From Typha latifolia (taxonomy: Eukaryota > Streptophyta > Magnoliopsida > Poales > Typhaceae): a stretch of 64,000 bases of DNA. The stretch covers positions 1,121,001-1,185,000 of the forward strand of contig CM034110.1 of assembly GCA_019914945.1 (NCBI GenBank). The letters are read 5' to 3'. This document shows, piece after piece, positions 9,690 through 20,827 of this stretch (its first letter is position 1; each line of letters begins with the position of its first letter). The notes under the pieces were generated by a model. It ran no database searches. It was given only the letters and a program-made list of their open reading frames with translations, and was not told the DNA's origin. Made by a program: the position numbers and the translations under genes.

Positions 9690-11226
9690 TAGGTGGGCAT
9701 CTTAAAGGATCTATAGAGGATTGATATCCCTATTATTTCCAGCAGAGCAAGCTCAGGACTTTTTGCTCATTTGGTGGTGAGACCGACACTAGCTGAGAGG
9801 ATTCGAACAGCACAAGTGGAGGATTCTCACTTTCTGCAGATAATTCAGCAAGTTCGAGGTTCGGGCAAAGGAGGTTTTTGTATTGATGATACGGGAACCT
9901 TGAGGTTTGGAGATAGACTTTGTGTGCCAGATGTGAGTGAACTCTGAAAGGAAATTTTGGAGGAAGCTCATCAGACTTCTTACAACGTTCACCCTGGGGA
10001 GACGAAGATGTATCATGATATTCGCAGGTCTTTTGGTGGCCAGGACTGAAGAGGAGCATAGCAGAGTTTGTATCCCGATGCCTGACATGTCAGCAGGTAA
10101 AGATTGAGCACCAAAGACCTGCAGGAACTCTCAAACCTCTACCCATTCCTGAGTGGAAATGGGAGTATATTACTATGGATTTTGTGGTTGGCCTGCCAAA
10201 GACTATAAAGAAGAAAGATTCCATATCGGTAATTATTGATCGGTTGACCAAGTCTGCTCATTTTCTTCCAGTTAACACCACAGATTCCATGGAGCAGCGG
10301 GCCACCTTATTTCGAGATGAGATCTTCGCTCGCCATGGGGCTCCTGTGTCTATCACCTCAGATCGGGACCCTAGATTTACATCTAAATTGTGGCAGCAAT
10401 TTGCTAGATCTCTGGGTACCAAATTGCAGTTCGGCACAGCTTATCATCCTCAGACCGACGGCCAGTCAGAGCGGACGATCCAGATATTGGAGGACATGTT
10501 ACGTGCTTCAGTTGCTGATTTTGGACTTAGCTGGGATATGCATCTTCTTTTGATTGAGTTTGCCTACAATAATAGTTATCACTCTAGCATCGGGATGCCC
10601 CATATGAGGCTTTATATGGTCGGAGATGTCGGACACCTATCAGCTGGGATGAAGTAGGGGAGCGGAAGATAGAGAGCTCAGAGTTGATCCAGGAAACCAT
10701 TGACAAGGTCTGAAAGGTACGTGAACATTTGCGGGCAGCCTAGAGTCGACAAAAGAGCTATGCTGATCGTTGACGTCGAGATCTAGAATTTTAGGTTGGA
10801 GATAGAGTTTTCCTCAAGGTCTCACCTTGGAAAGGAGTTGTCCGATTTGGGAGGAAGGGCAAGTTGAGCCCTCGATACATTGGACCTTATGAGATACTGG
10901 AGCGGATAGGGTCAGTTGCATATCGTGTGGATCTGCCTTCAGAGTTGTCTCAAATTCACAATGTTTTCCATGTGTCAGTATTGAGAAAATATTTACACGA
11001 TCCCTCCTATGTGTTGAAAGAGGAGCATATTCAGCTGAAGAAGGATTTGTCTTATGAGGAGCAACCCATTCGGATCATTGATAGATGCATGAAGGTGCTT
11101 CGGAGAAGAAACGTACCACTGGTCAAAGTTCTTTGGCGGAATCATGGAGTAGAGGAAGCTACTTGGGAGCTTGAGGAGGAAATCCAGTCCACTTATCCGC
11201 ACTTACTAGATAACTCAGGTACGTAA
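9690..11226 (+). pseudogene. pol: gypsy integrase and chromodomain, frameshifted
   Basis: The HHCC zinc finger region is recognisable around 9945-10100 (AHQTS...CLTCQQ) but is broken by a TGA at about 9946 and a one-base loss near 10032. The catalytic core is open at 10175-10657: DFVVGLP, DRLTKSAHFLPV, SDRDPRF and HPQTDGQSERTIQ. The frame is lost again at about 10657. The last segment, 10864-11226, holds the GPYEILERIG motif, NVFHVSVLRKY, and a chromodomain-like end VKVLWRNHGVEEATWELE, which in chromoviruses directs integration to marked chromatin. The stop lies just before the polypurine tract. Confidence 0.87.
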
Positions 11227-11249
11227 TTTCAAGGACAAAATTTTTATTT

Positions 11250-11262
11250 TGTTGGGAGTAGT
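11250..11262 (+). other. polypurine tract region of the gypsy element
   Basis: TGTTGGGAGTAGT lies directly before the TGTAACACCC start of the 3' LTR and occupies the position of the plus-strand primer. It is only partly purine (GGGAGTAG). Confidence 0.6.
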
Positions 11263-13733
11263 TGTAACACCCGTTAAAAAAAAAAAAATTTAGCGCACGT
11301 GCACCCTAACCGCAGCGCACGTGCTTGGCGCGTGCGCTGACTCCTCCTTCCCCCTTGCCCCCACCTCTCGCAGTCAGTTGCGAGAGGTGGGAGAGGAGTG
11401 CGCCGGAGTGGAGTTAACTCCACTCCGTTGCCCTCTCCACCCTTTTCTCTATTTAATCCCCACTCCTTCCCCTCGAGTTTCTTTTCTTTCGCAACTTCCC
11501 CTTCTTCGCTCTTCTCTTCCTCTTTTCTCTCCCGAGCCGCCGAAGTCCTCATCGCGGGCAGCAAGTCACGGGAGCGCCAACAATCAACTAAAACCCCCTC
11601 ACCTCGATCCTCAGGATAGCCTTCATCTCTTCTTTAGTTCAATTTGAAAATAGCCTAGTTAATCATGTGTAATTAGGATTTTATTTTTGTCTGCTTTCGC
11701 CGGAGAAATTCGCCGACCGACGATCTCAGGTCGACCACCCACCAGTTCGGGAAGTTTCGCCGCTTCACCCCCTTGCTGTGGGTACCCACAGGGTGCGAGG
11801 GAGGCGATGCCATGTCGCCTCCCACCGCCGGGTTTCTTTGGGACAAGCGGCCACCACCGGCGGTGGTGGCCTCACTCGTCAACCTCGGCTGACCCACCTC
11901 TTCACTTGGAAGAAGTAGGTACCCGAGAAGAGGGCTTCGAGCCCACCTAGCACTGAGTTGAAAACTCCATGGCCGCCGGCCATGGAGTTCCTCAACTCTC
12001 ACCCTCCGGCCGCACTAGCCGGAGGTTCTGACCACTCCTGCGCCCAAGTCGACCTAGTCAACTTGGGGAGGAGTTGCCGGAGCCGGGGGCTACCGGTGAC
12101 GGGGATCACCAGTAGTAACACCCCTCTCCTCTGTTTCTTCTTCTCTGGCAAGGAATCGAGGAGAAAGTGGGGTTGGGCCAACCCCCCTACTGCTCTCTCT
12201 CTCTCTCTCTAGGTTGTGACGTGGGCTGCGCTGCAGCCCAGGTCCTCAGTTTCTCTAAGGCCTCGGTGGACTAGGCTTTAGAGCCCAGTCCACCCCCTTA
12301 GTTCCTAGTGGGCTATAGTAGGCCCGCGGCCCACCTCTTCACTCTGTTGGACTGGGCTCCAGAGCCCAGTCCACCATATCACCCTACTGGACTGGGCCCT
12401 TGAGCCAGTCCAGAACACATTAGAACCTGGTGGGCTGGGCTCTTAAGCCCTACCGCAACCCACCTCCTCATTCTGTTGGACTGGGCTCTTAAGTCCACTG
12501 TCTCTAATCTAGTGGGCTGCAGGTAGGTTTGTAGCCCACTCTTTCTCTCTCTCTCACACCTAATTTGCTGGGCCTTAAGCCCAGCCCAATCATTAACTCG
12601 ACTAATTTATTTATTTAGTCTGTTATTTTTAGAAATTCCGTTAGCTACATAAATTGTAATTAATTAAATTTCTCAACCATGTTATTAATAAAATTAGGAT
12701 TTATACATAATTAAATTAGATATTTGAATTCATTAGTCTTTTCATTTATCTTCGACACTTACATTGTAAACGACTCTAAATGACCGTTATTTTTTTAAAT
12801 TAAGACAAATAATATTTCAGACCTAGAAAAATCAAACTTAAATTCATACAACTAGACAGTTAGTCTATAAGTCCATTAATCTTATGTTTATTTTATTTAT
12901 AAATTATTAGATCCATTATTGTGCGGGAAGGATCTCGAAAATTAAGAAGAGCCGACTGATTAGGAGAGTAAGACGGATTCCAAAAATAACTCAGGCGAGT
13001 AGAATTCTATAATAGTCTTTGAAAAATGCATGCTTATGTCATTTCTTACCTGTGATAATTAAATGCCGTTTTCTTACTTGTGAAACTTATATGACATTTC
13101 ATATTTGCATTTAATTACGTGTCAATTCTTACTTGTATTATTTATCACTTAATGCACATGTATGATGATTATGTTAAATAAATAATAGAGGTCATGGCAC
13201 CACGTGCACGTATCACTATTAGTCAAGTCCCAGTTAGGTAGTGCCCTTTTACCCACTCAACCCGGGGTTAGGGGTAGAGTGTATATTATTTAGTATTATA
13301 TTAGCGGCCCACACCTGAGGTCGGTAGCTGGTGGAGTATTCAGATGATTACACTGCCTAATTGGAGACTTGACTCGTATGATATTAGAAAAGATGATTGA
13401 GAGGTAGGGATTGTAGTTCTAGCGGTACCCGAGGATGCAGGGTTAGGGCGTCTATTGAGCTGTGCCCTCTTATCAGCTGTATGTGATGATTTCGCTCTAT
13501 GCGATGATGACTAGAACGGTGTTGATGGGCCTACAACTGAAGTCCTTAGTCTGATAACCACAGACAACCGATCATATGCAGCGTCGCCAGGCATGTATGG
13601 GCGATAATACCGCTAGTTGGCTAGTCCCCCTCGATTTTTATGGTGCTTTGTGAGATATGTTATTGTGACTCGACTCCTGTGTGAATTTTTATGTAAAACG
13701 AGCTATAATGATGAAAGCTATTAAAAGTCATAA
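11263..13733 (+). repeat. 3' LTR of the gypsy chromovirus, 3' truncated
   Basis: Begins TGTAACACCCGTT and follows 3292-5763 of the 5' LTR base for base apart from scattered transitions and small indels. One larger difference is extra sequence near 12120-12185 beside a shorter (CT)n run. It stops after CATAA at 13733; the 5' LTR continues with TGTACATTTT, while here TGTAACAACCC of another LTR family follows. The terminal roughly 449 bp, including the CACGTG cluster, are absent from the window. Confidence 0.9.
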
Positions 13734-15679
13734 TGTAACAACCCAACCTTAAAAAAAAGGGCACCTCGTGCCCATGCGGCTAGCTGCATGAGGCATCTTG
13801 CATGGTGAGGCGCCACACGCCCACCGCCGCTGCCGCTGCCAACCGGCTATGACTAGCTGGCCGCGGCGGGCCCTGACGCCGCCGCCTTTTTCCCCCTCCA
13901 CCGCCACTCTCTCTCTCTCTCGCCGCCACTGCCCGTCCTTGGAAACCATTGCCGCCACCTCCGCAAGCGTCGATGAGCTCCTTTCCCTCCCCCCCCCCTC
14001 CCCCCTCTTTCTCTTTCTCTCTCGCCGCCGCCACTGCCCGTCCTTGGAAACCATTGCCGCCTCCTCCGGAAGCATCAGTGAGCTCCTTTCCCTTTCTCTC
14101 TCTCTCTCTCTCTCTCGCTCACACCTAAGCTCGGGCTCGTTGGAGCCGTGCCGCCGGCGAGAGGCCGGCTGCTGGTTGGCCAGCAGCGGCCGGAACCCTC
14201 CCCGCCAGCCCGGGTCGACACTTCCCTCCCCTCTTCTTTCTCTTCTCTTCTTCTTCTTCCTTCTTTTCTTTCTTTCTTTCTTTTCTTCTTCCTTTCTTCT
14301 TTTTCTCCATTCTCGGTCCCTCCTGTAGCAAAGAGGATTATTTTTATAGCAAAGAGGATTAGTGTTGGGCCGAGCTCAGCACTATAGCAAAGAGGATTAT
14401 TTTTTATATATATATAATTATTTTCTAATGTTAGGTAAATTAGTCTATTTAGATAATTAATTATTTTGATAATTTACACTCACTAATATAATTTTACTAA
14501 GTATTTTTAGTATAATAATTTATTAATTTTAATTATAAATATTGCCTATAAATTTATTTCTAGTTTAACTCACTAATATAATTTTACTAAGTACTTTTAG
14601 TATAATAATTTATTAATTTTAATTATTAATATTGCCTATAAATTTATTTATAGTTTAGTTATTATTTATTAGATTAATATATGTAGTCTCATTCATAATA
14701 AACTTATAGTTATATTTATATTTTATATAACTATTTTTAGTATATTATTATTGTCTAACAATTTGTATAAAATGGAATACTAGACTTGCATATTATTTCT
14801 GTATAATAGGATAATGACTATTTTGCGTATAATTTATGATTAATTAAATAAAAGTAGGTATTACAAAATAAGTATTAATAATATTATTTTTATTAAATCA
14901 TATATATATAGTCGTCTTGGTTATTTACAAAAAGGAGATAAATTACTATTTATTTATTACTTATTCTATAATTAGCAAACTAGGATTTTGAGTAAATAAA
15001 TATAAATTATGGTAATAGCATATTAATATTATCACAATTAAACTAATCCTATGAATCTAATCAATTTTAAACCTAATAAAATATTATATTTTACTCGAAC
15101 GGATTATAATCGGATAAACAACTAATTTTATGTTACCTAAATATTTTCAGACTCCGAACCCCCTTATTTAAGACCCAGAGGACCTTGCTAGTGATGTGTG
15201 ACGGTTGATTGATGGACGTGAGGGATACGTGTGTTGGGTCTTCTAATCATAGGCGAGTGGTCTTATCCCCTAGGCATCTTTTTCAAATTAGGAGCACGAT
15301 TATATGACTTTATCTAGAGATAATTTCAGTCGAGCATATTTTATCATGTATTTGATTAGGCTGATATGGGATATAAGTATATTGGTGATATATAGAGATG
15401 ATTGGAGATGACTATACTGTTATAATTTTATGTCTAGATGATTTCTATCATGAGTGTGCATGTGATAAACTAGCATGAGTATGCATGTGTTAGATATATG
15501 GTTGGAATCTACATTGCATCATCTTTCTCTTAGCCTTTTTACCATCTAAATTTCTGAGTTGTATGATTTGTTATAGTACTGGATATGCATATGATTTATC
15601 ATGTATTAGAAAATTATAAAAATATTAGTGTATATGATGTGATGGCTGGAACAGTATCTGGTTCGGACTGGTACTAGAC

Positions 15680-15870
15680 ATACTTTTAGCGTATGACAGA
15701 GAATGGTGATGGCTGATGGTTGTACTCTTAGCGTATGATAAGGTACAACTATCATTGATTTACCCTTAGCGTATGGCAGGGTATGATTTTCTTCTAAGAT
15801 ACCCTTAGTGTATGATAGGATATGATTTATCTCTAGAGATACTCTTAGTGTATGACAGTGTATGCTCTAA
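15680..15870 (+). repeat. tandem repeat with CTTAGCGTATG core inside LTR B
   Basis: The core TTAG(C/T)GTATG recurs five times (near 15686, 15728, 15766, 15806 and 15847) at 38-42 bp spacing, with flanking GGTATGAT words. The inverted LTR B copy has only about two units (near 21848 and 21890 on the opposite strand), so copy number varies between insertions. Confidence 0.7.
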
Positions 15871-16798
15871 GCTTGTGGCATGATGTATATCGAGTTTGGA
15901 GCCAGGTATCGTAGTCTAGCATGATGGATGATATTCAAAGTTGAGATAGATGATTGTGATAGTGAGAGATATGTAGATTATATCTGGCTCTAACATATAT
16001 GATTATTTAGTGATTGGCATACATCATGCATCATCATTGATGTGACTAGTATCATTGGATCATGATTGGTATACATCATATGTCGTTATATTCGGTGATA
16101 TTATATTGTGATTTTATTATGAGATATATTTTTTGTTGAGAATATAATATGCTCATTCATAAGAATTGATTTTGTTTATATATAAGTCATTGATAATACA
16201 TATATACATACTCATACATGGCATCATGCTGCTTTCTAATTCATATCATCTAGTACATGATTTATTCTATGTTTGGCATCACTGATTCGGGGTAAGGTCT
16301 ATTCACTAAGTCTTTTTCTTATGACTCTCTCTTTATTTCTTTTCTAACTCTCTAGATATTATAATACGTGATAGCGACTTGAGATACCCTAAGAAGATAT
16401 TTTAGAGCAAAGATGAGGTGAGCTATAGATGTGAGATAGTATAGAAGATAGTTTAATCAAATATTGAGTTGTACCATTATTTGATATTTGTACTTCATTG
16501 TATAGATGATGATTTGTATAATTCATGTCAGATTATAGTGTACTCGTACATTAGTTGTTTAGTTGTAGCTTGATGATTTATCGTGGCCTATGTGGGTCTT
16601 GCCAGATTATGCGGTGGTCTAGTATATATTATTGTAGACTTAGATATTCATATGTTAACATGTTTATTTGATTGATAGTATAATTTATTTGTTGTTAGAT
16701 TATGTGAGCATAGATATGTTAGCAAGTAGTATTTGATGAAATCATAATTATACGTGCACAGGAGTGTATCTGTGTGTGACGGGCTCTGCCCGTCCTGT

Positions 16799-16842
16799 CA
16801 CGTGAGCCGCACGTGCCGTGTGGATGCGTGGGCGTGCACGTG
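16799..16842. promoter_or_regulatory. three CACGTG motifs at the end of LTR B
   Basis: CACGTG at 16799-16804, 16810-16815 and 16837-16842, within 70 bp of the LTR end. The position parallels the four copies at the end of the unrelated LTR at 3292-6212. Confidence 0.5.
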
Positions 16843-16959
16843 CCTATGCCGAGTAGGGGTATTACATCTATTCCTAATGTTTATTACATATATAGGCATG
16901 GGTAGTTTGTTTTTTATGTCAATATTGATGCTTAGTTAATTCTTGCGTACGCATTGTAG

Positions 16960-17450
16960 GATTCTCATGGTAATGGATTGATTTTTTAAGATGGCAAAAT
17001 TTATACTATATTTTCACACTTTTGACGCATCTCGAGTGTGAAAATCTATTTTGATAAAGTTATTAGGGTGCACGGACTACCAAAAACTATTGTCTCTGAT
17101 AGGGATTTTAAGTCTACAAATTATTTTTGAAAAATCATATGGCATAAGATAGGAACTAAGCTTTAGTAAAGTGCATTCCACCCTCAAACTGATTAGTCAA
17201 TAACAGTCTAGGAGACCTATTAAAGACTCTTTCCATGAGAATCTAAAAATTTTAAAAATAAAATCGTCAACAACTGAATTTCCTTATAATAATTCTGGTA
17301 ATAGGTCAATAGGTCTAAATACAACTGAGGTAGTGTATGATTATAAATTTAAACAACTTATAGATCTCATTCCCATGGCCTATTATCATAGGTTGTCTGA
17401 GTCTGCATTTGCATTTGCGTCACTTATTTATGACTTATAAAGAAATCAGT
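16960..17450 (+). pseudogene. decayed Ty3/gypsy integrase fragment
   Basis: In shifting frames one can read a decayed gypsy integrase core: FKMAKFI, FDASRV, a remnant of the GLPKTIVSDRD motif near 17068-17100 and of HPQTDGQTE near 17175-17200. Each requires frame changes and there are several stops, so it is a relic. It lies between LTR B and the copia element and has no LTR of its own that I can see. Confidence 0.65.
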
Positions 17451-17639
17451 ATGCCCCTTGCCAACTATAAAATTCAAGCTGATCTTTTCATCATGTATAC
17501 TTCTAAATGTACCAATTTATATATGTACTAATGTATTATTATTTATGATCGTTGTCTTGCCTTATCATCTTATGGTGTTTTAGTGTAAGTATTTGTTCTT
17601 ATTACAATGTAATATATAATATTTTTACTTTGGGCTGAT

Positions 17640-20600
17640 ATATTTTGCATAGGAAATATCTTACAATAATTATTTAGATGCAGATGTTGCTTGTAATTGT
17701 GTATCGGAGTTCAAGAGTCCTACCTGTGTCAATATGAAGCACATAAATCCTTGTGGAGTAGTGTCACGCCAAGAAGCATTTAACAATGATTTTGATGCAT
17801 TTTGTGAAAATAATGGTATAGTGCATCAAAAGACTGCTTCATATATGCCACAACAAAATAGTGTGGCTGAAAAAAAAAATAGAACTCTAATAGATATGGT
17901 TGATATAATGTTTAACTATTCTTGTCTTCCGAACAATCTTTGGAGTGAAACAATCCTAACGGTTGCACATATTCTTAATAGAATACCTTCTAAAAGGAAT
18001 GTATCTCCTAATGAGTTATGGTTTAATCGAAAACCTAACTTAGAATATTTGAAATTGTGGGGGTGTCTAGCTTATATTAGATTGCCCAATCTGAAAAGAT
18101 CAAAGTTGGGGCTAAGAACCTCTAAATGTGCTTTTATTGTTTATGCTTCTAATAGTAAAGCATATTATTTTCTACAGATAAATATAAACGTTGTGATTGA
18201 ATCTAGAGATGCCAAATTCTTTAAAGATAAAACTTTTAAAGAATCTAAATCTCTAGAATTTGATTTTAATAATTAAGGGAAATCTCTAAATCATGATTCT
18301 TCTAAAAATTCTTTTGAAGATGTGGAAGTTAGAAAATCTAAAAGAATTAGAAAAGAATCAAATTTTGATCCTAATTTTGTGACTTACCTTGTGGAAGGCA
18401 CTTCAAATTCTGATTTGAATAAATTTTGTTTTTGTCTTAATATGGAGAGTGGTCCTTCTAATTTTGATGAAGTAATGAAATCAATATAAACTACTTTTTC
18501 GAAAGAAGCTATCAATGATGAAATAGAGATTTGGTAGACTTACCTTCGAGATCTAAATTTATTGGATGTAAATAGATATTTAAGTGAAAGCTTAAATCTG
18601 TTGGATCTATTGATAAGTATAAGGCTAGATTGGTAGCCAAAGAGTTTAGACAATCTAAACGGCATTAATTATTTTGATATCTATACCCCCATGGCTAAGA
18701 TATCTTCGATTAAAATATTGATTTTTTTAGCGTCAATATATAACTTCAAAATCCATCAAATGGATATGAAAACAGCATTTTTGAATGGTTATTTGGATGA
18801 AGAAGTTTATATGGATCAACTAGCAGGTTTTATTTTACAAAGTCAAGAAAATAAATTATGCAAATTGGTTAGATCATTATATGGTCTAAAATAAGCCCCT
18901 AAGCAATGGCATGAAAGATTTGACAATTATTTGCTTTCTAATGGATTCCTGTCAAATAAAACAGACAAATGTATCTATTATAGGATGATTGATAATGATA
19001 TTATGATCATATGCTTAAATGTAGATGATATGTTTATTTTTAGCAAGAGTGATTTATGCATTATGTTAACGTAAGTAACTTCCTCTTCAATATCTGGATT
19101 GATTGTAAGAAGCAGTCCATGCAATCGAGGGAAAATATTCACAAAATATTCTTTCGTAGTTAAAAAATTATAAAACTAAGGGTGATTGATCCATAACTTT
19201 ATAATCTACGTTTTTGATATTGATGCCCTTTGCAGATTCGGAGTACAACTGGGGAAAAAATATGATAGAGTGGAGATGATGGTGGTGGTGACGAGTGGAG
19301 ATGATGGTGGTGGTGACGAGTGGAGATGATGATAGGGTTATGGATGATAATGGAGATGAGGGTGGATGGTTGATGTAGTTTAAGGGATAAAGATGAAAGG
19401 GAGAAGTGGTCGAGATCCTAAGGAGGAGGGAGGACTCGACATACGAGGGAGATTAGAAGATAGATGAGACCTTACCAACGGTAGAAGTGGCTGGTTGGTG
19501 AAGAGGGAGTAGGGAGACTAGGGTAGAAAGACTAGAGAGAGGATAGAGGAAGATAAAAAAACTAATATTCATTCATTATAATAATTTTGATTGCTATCCA
19601 CACTTTTATAAAGGCTAGCAAACAAGCCAAAATAACAATTATTAACGCTAATACTAGTAAGCTCTCGTCGATCGTGTTCGAATGGGGTTGATTGCGTTCG
19701 AACACACAAAAGACGCGTTCTCTATGGATGCAAACTAATACAGGCGTTCACAAAGGCATTTTGCGTTCAAACGCGACCTACAGAAAGTATATTTTTATAA
19801 AAATAAATAACTAATGTAATAAGAAAAGACTCTAGTAAGGTGTATTAATATAACTAAATATCTTATCATCTCACTTTAATATAAAAGATTTGGTTATTGC
19901 AAATACTATTCTTGGTATGAAAATACTTAGAGATGGAAAGTCTTTTATATTGTCACAAAGTCATTATATTGAGAAAATTCTAAGGAAACTTTCTCATTTG
20001 TTTGATAAAATTTCAAGAGTTCCTTATAATCTAAACTTGAAGCTTGATATTGATAAAAACCGATGTGTATCACAACTTGAATACTCAAGGGTTATTGAAA
20101 GTCTGATGTATGCAATGCATTGCACACGTCCAGACATTGCTTTTGCTTTAGGCAAATTGAGTAGATACACTAGTTATCCTAATTTTGAATATTGAAAAGC
20201 AATATCCATTATATTAGAATATTTTGAAGGAACTAAATTGTTTGCACTATATTATGGAAGAAATTCATCTATTATTGAAGGGTATAGTGATGCAAACTAG
20301 AACTGTGTACATGATGGTTATAAATCTACGAGTGGATAGATTTTTACTCTTGGTGGTGCTATCATTTCTTAGGAATCTAAGATACAGACTTGTATAACTT
20401 ATTCTACTATAGAGTCTGAGTTAGTGGCTTTGGGAGCAGCAGGCAAAGAGGCTGAGTGGTTAAAATATTTTTTTGATTAATTTGCCAATATGGCTAAATC
20501 GTATGCCTTCTATTTTAATTTATTGTGATAGTCAAGCCACTTTGTCATGAGCATATAACAAATTATATAATAGTGTGTCAAGACATATACATCTTAGACA

Positions 20601-20760
20601 CAATTCTATGAGATAGCTATTAGAAGATGAAGTAATCATAGTGGATTATATTCGATCGTGCACAAATTTAGTGGATTCTTTGACTAAAGGCCTTAACAAG
20701 GATCTAATTAAAAAAACATCTTGTGAGATAGGTCTTAGACTAGTTGAATAATATCTCCAA
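17640..20760 (+). pseudogene. Ty1/copia pol remnant I (integrase, reverse transcriptase, RNase H)
   Basis: 17734-18276 encodes the integrase C-terminal half: [15 protein letters not shown] (the family has a Gly-Val-Ala-Glu motif), [22 protein letters not shown]. Reverse transcriptase pieces follow at 18691-18894 (QMDMKTAFLNGYLDEEVYM) and 18900-19065 (NVDDMFIF, where Tyr-Val-Asp-Asp is usual). After an insert at about 19070-19845 it continues with NIKDLVIANTILGMKI and LMYAMHCTRPDIAFALGKLS (19890-20195). RNase H lies at 20270-20750 with a STSG-like STSG(*)IFTL and DSLTKGLNK end. Stops and frameshifts are scattered. No 5' LTR or gag was found, so it is 5' truncated. Confidence 0.85.
19070..19845. 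mobile_element. unclassified insertion inside copia I reverse transcriptase
   Basis: The copia reading breaks off at about 19068 and resumes near 19845. Between them lie about 775 bp with no copia similarity, including three copies of GACGAGTGGAGATGATGGTGG-like 27-30 bp units near 19262-19330 and several GTTCGAA words (19675-19770). I found no convincing terminal inverted repeat or target duplication, so the class is open. Confidence 0.5.
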
Positions 20761-20827
20761 AAGATGGCAACCCTACCTAAACCATGGATTTTCATGCTGT
20801 AGGTTCAAAGGGAAAAAAATTTAAAGC

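Larger units (their letters stand above)
3292..13733 (+). mobile_element. Ty3/gypsy chromovirus (Tekay/Del-like), nearly complete, 3' LTR truncated
   Basis: Order: 5' LTR 3292-6212, primer-binding site, gag with two CCHC knuckles, protease, reverse transcriptase, RNase H, integrase, C-terminal chromodomain-like segment, polypurine tract, 3' LTR from 11263. That order and the chromodomain place it among chromoviruses; the gag start MPPKRTR and long LTRs fit the Tekay/Del clade. The 3' LTR stops at 13733, where a different LTR family starts; about 449 bp present in the 5' LTR are missing. The two LTRs differ by a few bases per hundred by eye, mostly transitions, plus a roughly 60-bp indel, so the insertion is moderately old. 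Coding frames carry several stops and frameshifts, so this copy is not autonomous. Confidence 0.9.
13734..16866 (+). repeat. LTR of a second gypsy-type family (family B), solo or truncated element
   Basis: Begins TGTAACAACCC and ends GGGTATTACA, giving the TGTAA...TTACA termini of a plant LTR, 3.13 kb long. It has a CT-rich first third (13880-14310), a very AT-rich middle (14400-15130), a variable tandem repeat (15680-15870) and three CACGTG motifs near its end (16799, 16810, 16837). No primer-binding site follows at 16867 and the flanks CATAA / TCTAT do not match, so it is either a solo LTR that lost its target duplication or a remnant of a rearranged element. Related copies: inverted at 20828-23045 and a partial one at 63643-64000. 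Confidence 0.8.

Noticed and set aside
13798..14387. Long Ser/Leu/Pro-rich ORFs on both strands
   Set aside because: They are translations of CT-rich LTR B sequence and show no domain.
15680..15870. CRISPR-like array
   Set aside because: Plant LTR context, degenerate units and no unique spacers of equal length.
16754..16939. Cys-rich 61-residue ORF
   Set aside because: It overlaps the CACGTG-rich end of LTR B and runs into unrelated sequence.
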